Shown: piece after piece, positions 54,769-63,761 of the stretch
Position numbering within the stretch: position 1 is the stretch's first letter
How the letters are laid out: each line of letters begins with the position of its first letter
Assembly: GCF_007830615.1 (NCBI RefSeq)
Contig: NZ_VLLI01000001.1
Location: 609,276 to 673,275, forward strand
Reading direction: 5' to 3'
Length of the DNA: 64,000 nt
Origin: Mucilaginibacter frigoritolerans
GTDB lineage: Bacteria; Bacteroidota; Bacteroidia; Sphingobacteriales; Sphingobacteriaceae
Notes under the pieces: generated by a model
Seen by the model: the letters and a program-made list of their open reading frames with translations, nothing else
What the model was told of the DNA's origin: nothing
Database searches by the model: none
Made by a program: the position numbers and the translations under genes

Positions 54769-56865
54769 ATGATAAAGACTGTTTTTATTGCCAGTACAGA
54801 ACCTTATAGCGGGAAATCTATTATATCTATTGGTTTGGTAAATATGCTTTTGGGTAAGGCTCAAAAAATAGGTTATTTCAAACCCATCATAAATCAAAAT
54901 GATACTCAAAAAAGAGATGACCACATTGATACTATTTTAAGTTATTTTGATTTACCTGTGATTTATGATGATGCTTATGCATTTACCTGGCAGGAAGCAA
55001 TGAGTAAGATGGAGACAGAAAGCGAAGGTGAAGTGCTAGATACCATCATTCGTAAATTTAAATATTTAGAAGAAAAATACGATTTTACTGTTGTTGAAGG
55101 TACTGATTACCTTGGTGACGGGGCTGCTTTTGAATTCGATATTAATGTACAGATCGCTAAAAACCTTCGTGCGCCGGTTATCATTGTTATATCAGGTAAG
55201 GATAAGTCTACAGCACAGATAGTTAATGGAGTGCTTACAGCTATTCACAATTTTGATGCACGCGAAACCCAGGTGCTGGCAGTTGTTGCCAACAAAATTA
55301 AGCCGGAGTTTGCAAAGGATGTTGAAGAGCTTTTGAAAGAGCAACTTTCTCCCGGAATATTATTGACAGTAATACAGGAAGATATAAGGCTGCAAAGCCC
55401 TACCATGAAAGAGATCTGCACCCGGCTTAACGGGAAATTACTTTTTGGTAAGGATCATCTTTCCAACCTGGCCGATAATTTTGTTACAGGGGCAATGCAG
55501 GTCCCCAACTTTTTAAATTATTTAAAAGAAAATGTGGTAATCATTACGCCTGGCGACCGTGGAGATATCATTATTAGTGCATTGCAGGCTAATTTATCAA
55601 CCAGTTACCCCAAAGTGGCCGGTATTATACTCACAGCAGGCTACGAACCGGAAGAACCGATTATAAGGCTTATAAATGGTTTGCAAACGGTTGTCCCAAT
55701 AATTGCTGTAGAGTCGGGTACTTTTCAAACCAGCAATGAAGTAGGGGCGATAAGGTCAACCATTACTGCTGATAATACTAAGAAGATTCAACTGGCCATA
55801 GATACCTTTAATAAATACATCGATGTTGCTGAGCTGGATAAACAAATTATCAAATTCAAACCATCAGGTATCACACCGCGAATGTTCCAGTATCAATTGG
55901 TGCAGTGGGCAAAGAGTGCTAAAAAACACATTGTACTGCCTGAAGGTACCGACGAAAGGATATTAAAGGCAGCAGCCCGTTTGTTAAGCCAGGATATTGT
56001 TGATTTAACCCTTTTGGGTGATGTTAATGAAATTCATGGAATTATTAAACGATTAGATATCAATTTGGATCTAACTAAAGTTAAAATAGTAAATCCGGCA
56101 GACGATGTGTATTACAATGATTATGTAAATACCCTTTATGAGCTCCGTAAAAATAAAAATGTAAATATGGAAATGGCCCGTGATATGATGACCGATGTGT
56201 CATATTTCGGAACGATGATGGTTTATAAGGGGCACGCCGATGGGATGGTATCTGGTGCGGTACACACTACACAACATACGATACGACCGGCATTGCAGTT
56301 TATCAAAACAAAACCAGGAATTTCGGTTGTTTCATCCATATTCTTTATGTGTTTGCCCGATAGGGTGTCTGTTTTTGGTGATTGTGCTGTAAATCCCAAC
56401 CCAACAGCAGAACAACTTGCAGAAATAGCCATATCATCGGCAGAAAGCAGCAAACGGTTTGGTATAGAGCCAAGGGTGGCAATGCTTTCTTATTCATCAG
56501 GTACATCGGGTGAAGGGGAGGATGTGGAGAAAGTGCGGAAGGCTACAGAAATTGTACGGTTAAAACGTCCCGGTTTAAAAGTCGAAGGCCCCATACAATA
56601 CGATGCCGCCGTTGACCCTGTAATAGGTAGCAGTAAGCTGCCCGGGTCGGAAGTAGCAGGTCGGGCGAGTGTTTTGATTTTTCCGGATCTGAATACCGGT
56701 AACAATACTTATAAAGCTGTGCAACGGGAAACCGGCGCATTAGCCATAGGCCCAATGTTGCAGGGCTTAAATAAACCAGTTAATGATTTAAGCAGAGGCT
56801 GTACCATTGACGATATCTTTAATACCGTAATTATTACTGCCATTCAGTGCCAGGACAATTCATAA
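54769..56865 (+). CDS. pta: Phosphate acetyltransferase (long form)
   Basis: 698 residues, the long Pta form: an N-terminal P-loop dethiobiotin-synthetase-like domain (VFIASTEPYSGKSIISIGL), a central DRTGG domain (about 215-330; VVIITPGDRGDIIISALQ), and the C-terminal catalytic PTA_PTB domain (about 375-698; HIVLPEGTDERILKAAARLL, GHADGMVSGAVHTTQHTIRP, PTAEQLAEIA, GPIQYDAAVDP). It interconverts acetyl-CoA and acetyl phosphate in the cytoplasm. It lies 21 bases before ackA and is cotranscribed with it. Confidence 0.97.
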   Translation: MIKTVFIASTEPYSGKSIISIGLVNMLLGKAQKIGYFKPIINQNDTQKRDDHIDTILSYFDLPVIYDDAYAFTWQEAMSKMETESEGEVLDTIIRKFKYLEEKYDFTVVEGTDYLGDGAAFEFDINVQIAKNLRAPVIIVISGKDKSTAQIVNGVLTAIHNFDARETQVLAVVANKIKPEFAKDVEELLKEQLSPGILLTVIQEDIRLQSPTMKEICTRLNGKLLFGKDHLSNLADNFVTGAMQVPNFLNYLKENVVIITPGDRGDIIISALQANLSTSYPKVAGIILTAGYEPEEPIIRLINGLQTVVPIIAVESGTFQTSNEVGAIRSTITADNTKKIQLAIDTFNKYIDVAELDKQIIKFKPSGITPRMFQYQLVQWAKSAKKHIVLPEGTDERILKAAARLLSQDIVDLTLLGDVNEIHGIIKRLDINLDLTKVKIVNPADDVYYNDYVNTLYELRKNKNVNMEMARDMMTDVSYFGTMMVYKGHADGMVSGAVHTTQHTIRPALQFIKTKPGISVVSSIFFMCLPDRVSVFGDCAVNPNPTAEQLAEIAISSAESSKRFGIEPRVAMLSYSSGTSGEGEDVEKVRKATEIVRLKRPGLKVEGPIQYDAAVDPVIGSSKLPGSEVAGRASVLIFPDLNTGNNTYKAVQRETGALAIGPMLQGLNKPVNDLSRGCTIDDIFNTVIITAIQCQDNS

Positions 56866-56886
56866 TTTGTATAAAACATCCTTTAG

Positions 56887-58083
56887 ATGAATATTTTTGT
56901 TATTAACTCGGGCAGTAGCTCTATTAAATATCAGTTGTTTAAAATGCCATCCACCAAACCTGTTTGTAGTGGTTTGGTGGAAAGAATTGGATTGGAGGAA
57001 GGTATTATCACCCATAAAACCTTTATCCACGGCGAAGAAAAAACTTTCAAATATAACCTGGAGGTGCATGACCATGAGGTTGGTTTAAAAGAGGTGAATG
57101 ATTTGCTCATAGACAAAAAAATAGGCGTAATTGAAAATGCTGATGAGATAAAAGCCGTTGGTCACCGCATAGTACATGGTGGCGAAGCATTTACTGAACC
57201 AACTATTATCACTCCCAAAGTAAAAGAAAAATTAAAACAAACTTTTCAATTGGCACCTCTACACAATCCAGCGGGATACAGAGGGATTGAGGTTGCTGAG
57301 AAGATTTTTAAGGCAGCTACCCAGATTGCAGTGTTTGATACGGCCTTTCATAAAACCATGCCTCCGGAAGCCTATCGATTTGCAATACCTAATTCCTATT
57401 ACAAAGATTATAATATAAGGACATATGGTTTTCATGGTACCAGCCATAAATATGTGTCTCATCAGGCTGAAATATTTTTAAACAAAAAAGGTTTGAAGCT
57501 TATCAGTATTCATTTAGGAAATGGCTGTAGCACGGCGGCTATTAATGATGGTAAATCTATCGATACAAGTATGGGGTTTGGGCCGTTGAGCGGATTGATA
57601 ATGGGTACCCGTTCTGGCGATATTGATGCAACCGTTATTTTTTACCTGGTTAATCAATTAGGATATGATATTGATCAGGTGAGTACTCTGTTAAATAAAC
57701 GCAGCGGTATGCTGGGGCTAACCGGTTTTAGCGACATGCGTGATATTACTAAAGCGATAAATGAGGGTAATGCCAATGCTAAGCTTGCTTATGATATGTA
57801 TGCTTATCGCATAAAAAAGTTCATCGGTGCTTACGCTGCTGCATTGAACGGATTGGATGCCATTATTTTTACAGCCGGAGTGGGTGAAAACGATGCTTTG
57901 GTAAGGGAATTAGTTTGTACTAATATGGAATATCTGGGCTTGCAGATTGATAAGGATAAAAACAAAATCAGGTCAGGTGAAACCAGGGAAATCAACAAAC
58001 TGGAATCAAAGGTGAAAATTTTAGTGGTGCCAACCAATGAAGAATTGGAAATTGTTAACCAGTGTTTTGAGCTGTTGAACTAA
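56887..58083 (+). CDS. ackA: Acetate kinase
   Basis: 398 residues, standard length. ASKHA-fold marks are VINSGSSSIKYQLF, VGHRIVHGGEAF, DTAFHKTMPPEAYRFAIP, RTYGFHGTSHKYVS, SIHLGNGCSTAAI, SMGFGPLSGLIMGTRSGDID and IIFTAGVGEN. It converts acetyl phosphate and ADP to acetate and ATP, completing the Pta-AckA route for overflow or acetate uptake. Its stop overlaps by 3 bases the stop of the convergent AraC gene, with no terminator hairpin between. Confidence 0.97.
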   Translation: MNIFVINSGSSSIKYQLFKMPSTKPVCSGLVERIGLEEGIITHKTFIHGEEKTFKYNLEVHDHEVGLKEVNDLLIDKKIGVIENADEIKAVGHRIVHGGEAFTEPTIITPKVKEKLKQTFQLAPLHNPAGYRGIEVAEKIFKAATQIAVFDTAFHKTMPPEAYRFAIPNSYYKDYNIRTYGFHGTSHKYVSHQAEIFLNKKGLKLISIHLGNGCSTAAINDGKSIDTSMGFGPLSGLIMGTRSGDIDATVIFYLVNQLGYDIDQVSTLLNKRSGMLGLTGFSDMRDITKAINEGNANAKLAYDMYAYRIKKFIGAYAAALNGLDAIIFTAGVGENDALVRELVCTNMEYLGLQIDKDKNKIRSGETREINKLESKVKILVVPTNEELEIVNQCFELLN

Positions 58084-59009
58084 TAGTTGGCAACTAGATT
58101 TTTACGGAATTCGTTTGGCGTTATGCCTTCAACGCGTTTAAATAGTTTGAAGAAATAGCTCAGATTATTTATCCCCACAGCATATGATGCCTGGCTAATA
58201 GTAATATTTATATCCTTAAGCAGTTTTTTTGCTGCTTTTATACGTTCATGTATCACAAAATCGACCGGGCTAATACCAAATTCACGCTTAAAGCAACGGA
58301 AGAAGTTTGGCTTGCTCATACAGCACAAGCCGCTTAGTTTATCAATGGTGATCTCCTCGTGAATGTGCGCCTTTATAAATTCAACGACATAAGCAAAACG
58401 GTTGGTATTGGTATGTTTGTGATAACTATCCAATATCAATTGCCGGGCCTGGGTTTGCATCAGTCTGATCAGTAATTCCTTTAAGGTAAAATCTACCAGT
58501 ACGTCTTTTGCCGAAATATTTTCGGTGCTGATACTTAATAATCTGTCAACTGTAGAGGCAATTTCATAAGTGTTTTGCAGATGAAAGCATGACAGATCAA
58601 TTTTCCAGCTGTCTGCCTTTTCGGTTTTAGGGTATTTTTCGTTAAGCAGGTGCATGGTATCCTGAAGAATATCACTTTGCAGGGCAAGAGCAATACATTG
58701 AGTCGGGTTTTCGCCATTAGCATCCGGAAAATCAATCACCATTTCTTCATGTTCGGGTACTATTACTGATTCGCCTGGTAAATAATCAAACGTTTCGGTA
58801 CCAAAAAGATGCATCACCTTTTTTCCACGCAGCATGGAGGTTAAAACCATATCATCAAAAACCAACTTTACTTTTTCAGATTGTTTATGCGTTTCAAAAA
58901 CATTCAGCTCGCAATGTTGCATAGTATAAACCGACCGGTTCTCCACCAGTGTCAATAAATCCTTTTCGTGTTTTAGGGGCAGTAATTTGGTTTTATAATT
59001 GCGCTGCAT
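58080..59009 (-). CDS. AraC-family transcriptional regulator
   Basis: 309 residues. The N-terminal cupin-type sensing domain (20-190; YLPGESVIVPEHEEMVIDFP) is followed by two AraC helix-turn-helix units (about 205-309): ITIDKLSGLCCMSKPNFFRC with FKREFGISPVDFVIHERIKA, and ITISQASYAVGINNLSYFFK with LFKRVEGITPNEFRKNL. It is divergent from an aldehyde dehydrogenase gene with 189 bases between, and the AraC/ALDH/DUF779 arrangement is recurrent in bacteria, so it probably activates that operon in response to an aldehyde or alcohol. Confidence 0.94.
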   Translation of the reverse strand: MQRNYKTKLLPLKHEKDLLTLVENRSVYTMQHCELNVFETHKQSEKVKLVFDDMVLTSMLRGKKVMHLFGTETFDYLPGESVIVPEHEEMVIDFPDANGENPTQCIALALQSDILQDTMHLLNEKYPKTEKADSWKIDLSCFHLQNTYEIASTVDRLLSISTENISAKDVLVDFTLKELLIRLMQTQARQLILDSYHKHTNTNRFAYVVEFIKAHIHEEITIDKLSGLCCMSKPNFFRCFKREFGISPVDFVIHERIKAAKKLLKDINITISQASYAVGINNLSYFFKLFKRVEGITPNEFRKNLVANY

Positions 59010-59198
59010 AACCTTTTCTTACTTAGCTGTAAAAGAAATTGTCTTAGTAGTTGGCGGTAAATTGGTTAAAATAAAGTTACAAATAAAACGACACTATCAC
59101 ATTAATATTTTAATGCATAAAACTGATACGATACTGCATAAGTCGCTAATTACACTTCAATAAATTTACCATACCAATTATTAAAATATATAAACCAC

Positions 59199-60719
59199 AT
59201 GGAAACCCAATTAGAAGAACAACAACTTGTTGCACGACCTGCATTTAAAGATCATTACGATAATTTTATAGGGGGCGAATGGAAGGCACCAATTAAGGGC
59301 GGATACTTTGAAAGTATATCGCCTATCGACGGGAAATCATTTACAAAGGTGCCGCGTTCCGGAAAAGAAGATGTTGAACTGGCTTTAGATGCCGCACATA
59401 AGGCATTTGCCACATGGTCGCATTCCTCGCCAACCGAAAGAAGCAATGTTTTGCTAAAGATTGCCGATATTATGGAGAAAAATCTCAACCTTTTGGCCGC
59501 GGTTGAAACTATTGATAACGGCAAACCCATCCGCGAAACGATGGCTGCTGATTTGCCACTTGCAATTGACCATTACAGGTATTATGCAGGTGTCATTCGT
59601 GCCGAAGAAAGTACAGTGAGCGAGCTTGATGCTAATACTGTATCGCTTAATATTCATGAACCTATAGGTGTAGTAGGGCAGATTATTCCGTGGAATTTTC
59701 CATTATTAATGGCAACCTGGAAATTGGCACCAGCTATAGCGGCAGGTTGCACTGTAGTGTTAAAACCTGCAGAACAAACGCCTGTAAGCATTTTGTTTTT
59801 TATGGATTTGATTAAAGACGTTTTGCCAGCCGGCGTTGTTAACGTGATAAACGGATTTGGCCCTGAAGCGGGTAAGCCATTGGCCAGTTCGCCACGTGTT
59901 GCCAAAGTAGCTTTTACAGGGGAAACCACAACAGGGCGTTTAATTATGCAGTATGCATCAGAAAATCTGAACCCGGTTACCATGGAGCTTGGTGGTAAAT
60001 CGCCTAATATTTTTATGCCAAGTGTGATGGATGAGGATGATGAATTCTTTGATAAGTGTTTGGAAGGCGCTGTAATGTTTGCCTTAAATCAGGGCGAAGT
60101 TTGTACCTGCCCGTCAAGACTACTGGTGCATGAATCTATATATGATCGTTTTATTGAGCGTGTAATTGAGCGAGTTGAACAAATCAAAATGGGAAACCCG
60201 CTTGATCCAACTACTATGATGGGTGCACAGGCATCAAAGGATCAGTATGAGAAGATTTTGAGCTATATCGAAATTGGTAAAAACGAAGGAGCTGAAGTGC
60301 TTACAGGTGGTGCTAAAAAGTACCTGGATGGCTTAACCGAAGGTTACTACATTCAGCCAACTATTTTAAAAGGGCACAATAAAATGCGTGTTTTTCAGGA
60401 AGAAATATTTGGCCCGGTTGTTTGCGTAACTACCTTTAAAACACCTGAAGAAGCCATTGAAATTGCTAACGATTCCCTTTATGGCCTTGGCGCCGGTGTT
60501 TGGACAAGGGATGCACATGAAATATATCAATTGCCAAGGGCCATACAAGCCGGACGCGTTTGGGTAAATTGTTATCATGCTTATCCGGCTCACGCACCGT
60601 TTGGTGGCTATAAAAAATCAGGTTTTGGTCGCGAAACACATAAGATGATGTTGAGTCATTATCGCCAAAATAAAAACATGTTGATTTCTTACGATAAGAA
60701 GAAACTCGGATTTTTTTAA
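59199..60719 (+). CDS. NAD(P)-dependent aldehyde dehydrogenase (acetaldehyde type)
   Basis: 506 residues, class-typical length. Motifs: cofactor site [29 protein letters not shown], general base [12 protein letters not shown] (Glu 263) and the catalytic cysteine in GEVCTCPSR (Cys 302). The [13 protein letters not shown] and [14 protein letters not shown] segments are also present. It resembles the acetaldehyde/chloroacetaldehyde dehydrogenase branch that pairs with DUF779. It would oxidise acetaldehyde to acetate, linking to Pta-AckA next door. Cytoplasmic. Confidence 0.95.
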   Translation: METQLEEQQLVARPAFKDHYDNFIGGEWKAPIKGGYFESISPIDGKSFTKVPRSGKEDVELALDAAHKAFATWSHSSPTERSNVLLKIADIMEKNLNLLAAVETIDNGKPIRETMAADLPLAIDHYRYYAGVIRAEESTVSELDANTVSLNIHEPIGVVGQIIPWNFPLLMATWKLAPAIAAGCTVVLKPAEQTPVSILFFMDLIKDVLPAGVVNVINGFGPEAGKPLASSPRVAKVAFTGETTTGRLIMQYASENLNPVTMELGGKSPNIFMPSVMDEDDEFFDKCLEGAVMFALNQGEVCTCPSRLLVHESIYDRFIERVIERVEQIKMGNPLDPTTMMGAQASKDQYEKILSYIEIGKNEGAEVLTGGAKKYLDGLTEGYYIQPTILKGHNKMRVFQEEIFGPVVCVTTFKTPEEAIEIANDSLYGLGAGVWTRDAHEIYQLPRAIQAGRVWVNCYHAYPAHAPFGGYKKSGFGRETHKMMLSHYRQNKNMLISYDKKKLGFF

Positions 60720-60736
60720 CAGTATTTATACCTACC

Positions 60737-60770
60737 AAAAGCATCACGGCTTGAGCTGTGGTGCTTTTTT
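60737..60770 (+). terminator. Hairpin between the aldehyde dehydrogenase and DUF779 genes
   Basis: AAAAGCATCACGGCT and AGCTGTGGTGCTTTT pair with one G-T position, followed by TT. It is a good intrinsic terminator, yet the DUF779 ATG lies only 13 bases after it, so read-through or attenuation is likely if the two genes are coexpressed. Confidence 0.75.
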
Positions 60771-60782
60771 ATTAAGCAGATA

Positions 60783-61184
60783 ATGAAGCAAACAGAAAGA
60801 GTTTCAGTAACCCCCGAAGCGGTGGCTGTTATCAGACAATTGAAGCAAGAGCATGGGGAACTGATGTTTCATCAAAGCGGCGGCTGTTGCGATGGTTCGC
60901 AGCCGATGTGCTTTGAAAAAGGCGAATTTATAGTTGGCAGTAATGATGTTTATTTAGGAGATATTGAAGGATGCGGTTTCTTTATGAGCAGTGATCAGTT
61001 TGAATACTGGAAGCATACGCAGCTTACTATTGATATTGTACCTGGCCGAGGAGCCAGTTTCTCGCTCGAGATACCGCTGGGATTACGGTTTATCACCAGA
61101 TCGCGATTATTTACTGATGATGAATTGCCGAATCTGAAAGAAGTGGTTACGGGCGAAGAATATCTTGAACTGCATAATATCTAA
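60783..61184 (+). CDS. DUF779 domain protein
   Basis: 133 residues, the standard length. Conserved core: VSVTPEAVAVIRQLKQEHGE, LMFHQSGGCCDGSQPMCFEK (a Cys-Cys pair plus a third Cys), YLGDIEGCGFFMSSDQFEYW and LTIDIVPGRGASFSLEIPLG. Function is unknown; the family is repeatedly found next to acetaldehyde dehydrogenases, which suggests an accessory role, perhaps involving the cysteines. It is separated from that gene here by a hairpin. Confidence 0.93.
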   Translation: MKQTERVSVTPEAVAVIRQLKQEHGELMFHQSGGCCDGSQPMCFEKGEFIVGSNDVYLGDIEGCGFFMSSDQFEYWKHTQLTIDIVPGRGASFSLEIPLGLRFITRSRLFTDDELPNLKEVVTGEEYLELHNI

Positions 61185-61307
61185 ATTTCGTTCTATCTTT
61201 CACTGTATTTATAAAAGTCATTTTCACCCCCTCTAATTGGCGTACCAGGCACCTTTTTTAATGATTAATTGTATTTAAGTTTGTTGTAATCAATTAAAAC
61301 AAAGGTT

Positions 61308-61721
61308 ATGACAAATATTAATGCTTATGTTGGCTTTAATGGCGAATGCCGTAAAGCCATGGAATTCTATAAAGAATGTTTAGGCGGTGAGCTTTTCTTT
61401 CAGCCTGTCGGATCTTCACCTATGGCAGGGCAATGTCCATCTGATATGCAGGATCATATTCTGCACTCTTCCTTAACTAATGGCTCGCTGATATTAATGG
61501 CTACAGATATGGTTGGGCCACAAGGTTACATAAAAGGAACCAATATAAGCCTGTCGTTAAATTGTAGCAGCGAAGAGGAGATAAATACCTTTTTTATTAA
61601 ACTATCAGCTGGGGGCAAAGTTCTCGATCCATTAAAAGAACAATTCTGGGGTGCAATTTTCGGTGCGTTAACAGATCAGTTTGGAATAAATTGGATGCTT
61701 AACTGCAATATAAAAGCATAA
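61308..61721 (+). CDS. VOC-superfamily (PhnB-like) protein
   Basis: 137 residues. Two beta-alpha-beta-beta-beta units of the vicinal-oxygen-chelate fold: INAYVGFNGECRKAMEFYKE with CLGGELFFQPVG, and TNISLSLNCSSEEEINTFFI with WGAIFGALTDQFGINWMLN. This is the PhnB/3-demethylubiquinone-methyltransferase-like branch, mostly of unknown substrate. It lies 133 bases upstream of the ArsR operon on the same strand but is separated from it by the ArsR promoter. Confidence 0.92.
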   Translation: MTNINAYVGFNGECRKAMEFYKECLGGELFFQPVGSSPMAGQCPSDMQDHILHSSLTNGSLILMATDMVGPQGYIKGTNISLSLNCSSEEEINTFFIKLSAGGKVLDPLKEQFWGAIFGALTDQFGINWMLNCNIKA

Positions 61722-61800
61722 GTATAAAATCCCGATGGTGTAATTTAAATAGAAGACATAACACTGCCAATCAGTATGCCTAAAAAAAATCAAATAAAAT

Positions 61801-61847
61801 TTTGAGCAACCAAAAGGTTTCATTTATATTTGTGAAACCAAAAGGTT
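61801..61847 (+). promoter_or_regulatory. Consensus promoter with two AACC-AAAA-GGTT operator-like repeats
   Basis: TTTG at 61801-61804, a 20-base spacer and TATATTTG at 61825-61832 match both Bacteroidota promoter elements exactly. Two identical 12-base elements AACCAAAAGGTT (arms AACC/GGTT) lie at 61808-61819, inside the spacer, and at 61836-61847, over the likely start site, 28 bases apart centre to centre. The flanks GGTTTCA and TGAAACC additionally face each other across the -7 box. An ArsR dimer at each site would block RNA polymerase. Confidence 0.75.
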
Positions 61848-61854
61848 ACATATA

Positions 61855-62193
61855 ATGAGGAGAGATACATTCCAGGCGATAGCAGATCCAACGAGACGAG
61901 AAATTTTAAGTATGATAGCCTATCAATCACTTAATGTAAACTCAGTGGCAGAGCATTTTGATGTAAGCAGAACTGCTATTTACAAGCATATAAAAATACT
62001 TACCGAATGCGGATTAATTGTGATGAAGCAGGAGGGGCGCGAGCGTTACTGTGAGGCGAAAATGGAAAAGTTAAACGAGGTTGCCGAATGGGTAGAGCAG
62101 TACCGTAAATTCTGGACTAATAAACTGGATAACCTGGAAAATTATTTAGAAGAACTACAATCAAAAAATAAAAAAAATGGAAAACAAAAATGA
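61855..62193 (+). CDS. ArsR-family (SdpR-like) transcriptional repressor
   Basis: 112 residues. Winged-helix ArsR fold: FQAIADPTRREILSMIAYQS, LNVNSVAEHFDVSRTAIYKH (recognition helix) and IKILTECGLIVMKQEGRERY. There is no metal-binding CxC motif, so it is not an arsenic sensor; it belongs with the ArsR regulators that head SRPBCC operons. It starts just 8 bases after the second operator-like repeat, so autoregulation is likely. Its end overlaps the next gene by 17 bases. Confidence 0.94.
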   Translation: MRRDTFQAIADPTRREILSMIAYQSLNVNSVAEHFDVSRTAIYKHIKILTECGLIVMKQEGRERYCEAKMEKLNEVAEWVEQYRKFWTNKLDNLENYLEELQSKNKKNGKQK

Positions 62194-62692
62194 TACAACA
62201 ATAACCCCGGCATTGGTTATTAAACGTGTACTGAAGGCTCCACGCGAGCTGGTATTTAAAATGTGGACAGAAGCCGAGCATTTAGCCAAATGGTGGGGTC
62301 CAAAAGGATTTAATATTGAAGTAAGTAGGCTGAATGTGGAGCCCGGTGGCGAATTTTTATACTGTATGAAAGGTGAAGGATTTGAAATGTGGGGCAAGTT
62401 TGTTTATGTCGAAATAGTTGCACCCGAAAAAATGGTATTTATCAATTCATTTTCAGATAAGGACGGCAATATTACCCGGGCACCGTTTAGTGCTACCTGG
62501 CCGCTGGAGGTAATGAATATCCTGACATTAACCGAGGAAAAAGGCGTAACTACACTAGAGTTAAAAGGTGGGCCGCACAATGCAACGGAAGAAGAATTAA
62601 AAACATTTGAAGCTGGTATCCCATCAATGAACCAGGGTTTTGGAGGCACTTTTGATCAACTGGAAGAGTATTTGGCAACAGTAAACCAATAA
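62177..62692 (+). CDS. SRPBCC (AHSA1-type) protein 1
   Basis: 171 residues. START-like fold of the activator-of-Hsp90/AHSA1 branch: ALVIKRVLKAPRELVFKMWT, EHLAKWWGPKGFNIEVSRLN, VEPGGEFLYCMKGE, then the long C-terminal helix GIPSMNQGFGGTFDQLEEYL. A hydrophobic ligand cavity is expected; the ligand is unknown. Its start overlaps the ArsR gene by 17 bases, and the second SRPBCC gene follows after 8 bases. Confidence 0.92.
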   Translation: MENKNDTTITPALVIKRVLKAPRELVFKMWTEAEHLAKWWGPKGFNIEVSRLNVEPGGEFLYCMKGEGFEMWGKFVYVEIVAPEKMVFINSFSDKDGNITRAPFSATWPLEVMNILTLTEEKGVTTLELKGGPHNATEEELKTFEAGIPSMNQGFGGTFDQLEEYLATVNQ

Positions 62693-62700
62693 ATAAAATT

Positions 62701-63165
62701 ATGGAAGCAATAACCAAAACAGCTGAAGAAACTGCCGATAATGAATTGGCAATTACCCGTATTTTAAATGCACCTATAGAATTGGTGTGGGAAGTGTGGA
62801 CAGACCCTAAACATATAGCACAATGGTGGGGGCCAATCGGTTTTTTTACTACTATACAACATATGGAGATAAAAGAAGGTGGTGAGTGGGATCTGGTAAT
62901 GCACGGTCCGGATGGCGTTGAATATAAAAACAAGAATATTTTTAGCAAGGTTATCAAGCCCGAGCTGATCGTCTTTAAACATGTTACTCCACCCATATTC
63001 ACGGCAACTATCACCTTTAAAAAACAGGATGCCAAAACAGAACTAACTATGAAAATGGTGTTTGAAAGCGCCACAGATTATAGCTTGGCTATAAACAAGC
63101 ATGGCGCAAAAGAAGGGCAGAAACAAACTATTGCAAGGCTGAAAGATTATGTAGAAAATATATAA
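62701..63165 (+). CDS. SRPBCC (AHSA1-type) protein 2
   Basis: 154 residues, a paralogue of the preceding gene product: LAITRILNAPIELVWEVWTD, PKHIAQWWGPIGFFTTIQHM, EIKEGGEWDLVMHGPDGVEY, then a C-terminal helix KEGQKQTIARLKDYVENI. Tandem SRPBCC genes behind an ArsR gene are common in Bacteroidota, but the ligand or reaction is not known. It is 17 bases upstream of the RibD-like gene. Confidence 0.92.
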   Translation: MEAITKTAEETADNELAITRILNAPIELVWEVWTDPKHIAQWWGPIGFFTTIQHMEIKEGGEWDLVMHGPDGVEYKNKNIFSKVIKPELIVFKHVTPPIFTATITFKKQDAKTELTMKMVFESATDYSLAINKHGAKEGQKQTIARLKDYVENI

Positions 63166-63182
63166 ACAGTGAAATTATTATC

Positions 63183-63740
63183 ATGGCAAAAGTATTAGTA
63201 TCAAATCTGATTTCGCTTGATGGATATATTGAAGGACCTAATGGCGAGTTTGACTGGCCGGTAGTTGAAGAAGAGTTCTTTAGATATGCTGAATCTATGC
63301 TTCAATCAGCAGATGTTCTTTTATTTGGACGAATTACCTATGAAATGATGGCAGCCCATTGGCCTACTGAGCAGGCTATAGCTGATGCCCCGGCTATTGC
63401 GGGGAAAATGAACGGTTTGCCGAAGATTGTTTTTTCATCAACCCTGAAAAAAGCTGATTGGCAAAATACCATTTTGGTTGGGGAGAATATGGAAGAAGAA
63501 ATTTTAAAACTAAAGGAAAAACCAGGAAAAGATATAGTAATATTGGGTAGCGGGAGCATCGTATCACAACTTACGCAGGCAAATTTGATTGATGAATACC
63601 GGATAATTGTTAATCCGGTGATATTGGGGGGCGGTAAACCGGAGTTTACAGGGCATATAAATAGGAAACAGTTGAAACTTACTGACATAAAACAGTTTAA
63701 GTCGGGCGTTGTCATTTTGTATTATCAACCAATTAAATAA
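63183..63740 (+). CDS. Dihydrofolate reductase-family protein (RibD C-terminal domain)
   Basis: 185 residues. It has the RibD_C fold: VLVSNLISLDGYIEGPNGEF, ADVLLFGRITYEMMAAHW, KPGKDIVILGSGSIVSQLTQ and DEYRIIVNPVILGGGKPEF. An NAD(P)H-dependent reductase is expected; such stand-alone proteins are not the folate enzyme itself, and the substrate is unknown. It is in the ArsR operon, between SRPBCC 2 and the DoxX-like gene. Confidence 0.92.
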   Translation: MAKVLVSNLISLDGYIEGPNGEFDWPVVEEEFFRYAESMLQSADVLLFGRITYEMMAAHWPTEQAIADAPAIAGKMNGLPKIVFSSTLKKADWQNTILVGENMEEEILKLKEKPGKDIVILGSGSIVSQLTQANLIDEYRIIVNPVILGGGKPEFTGHINRKQLKLTDIKQFKSGVVILYYQPIK

Positions 63741-63761
63741 ACCAAATAAACAATCACAAAA

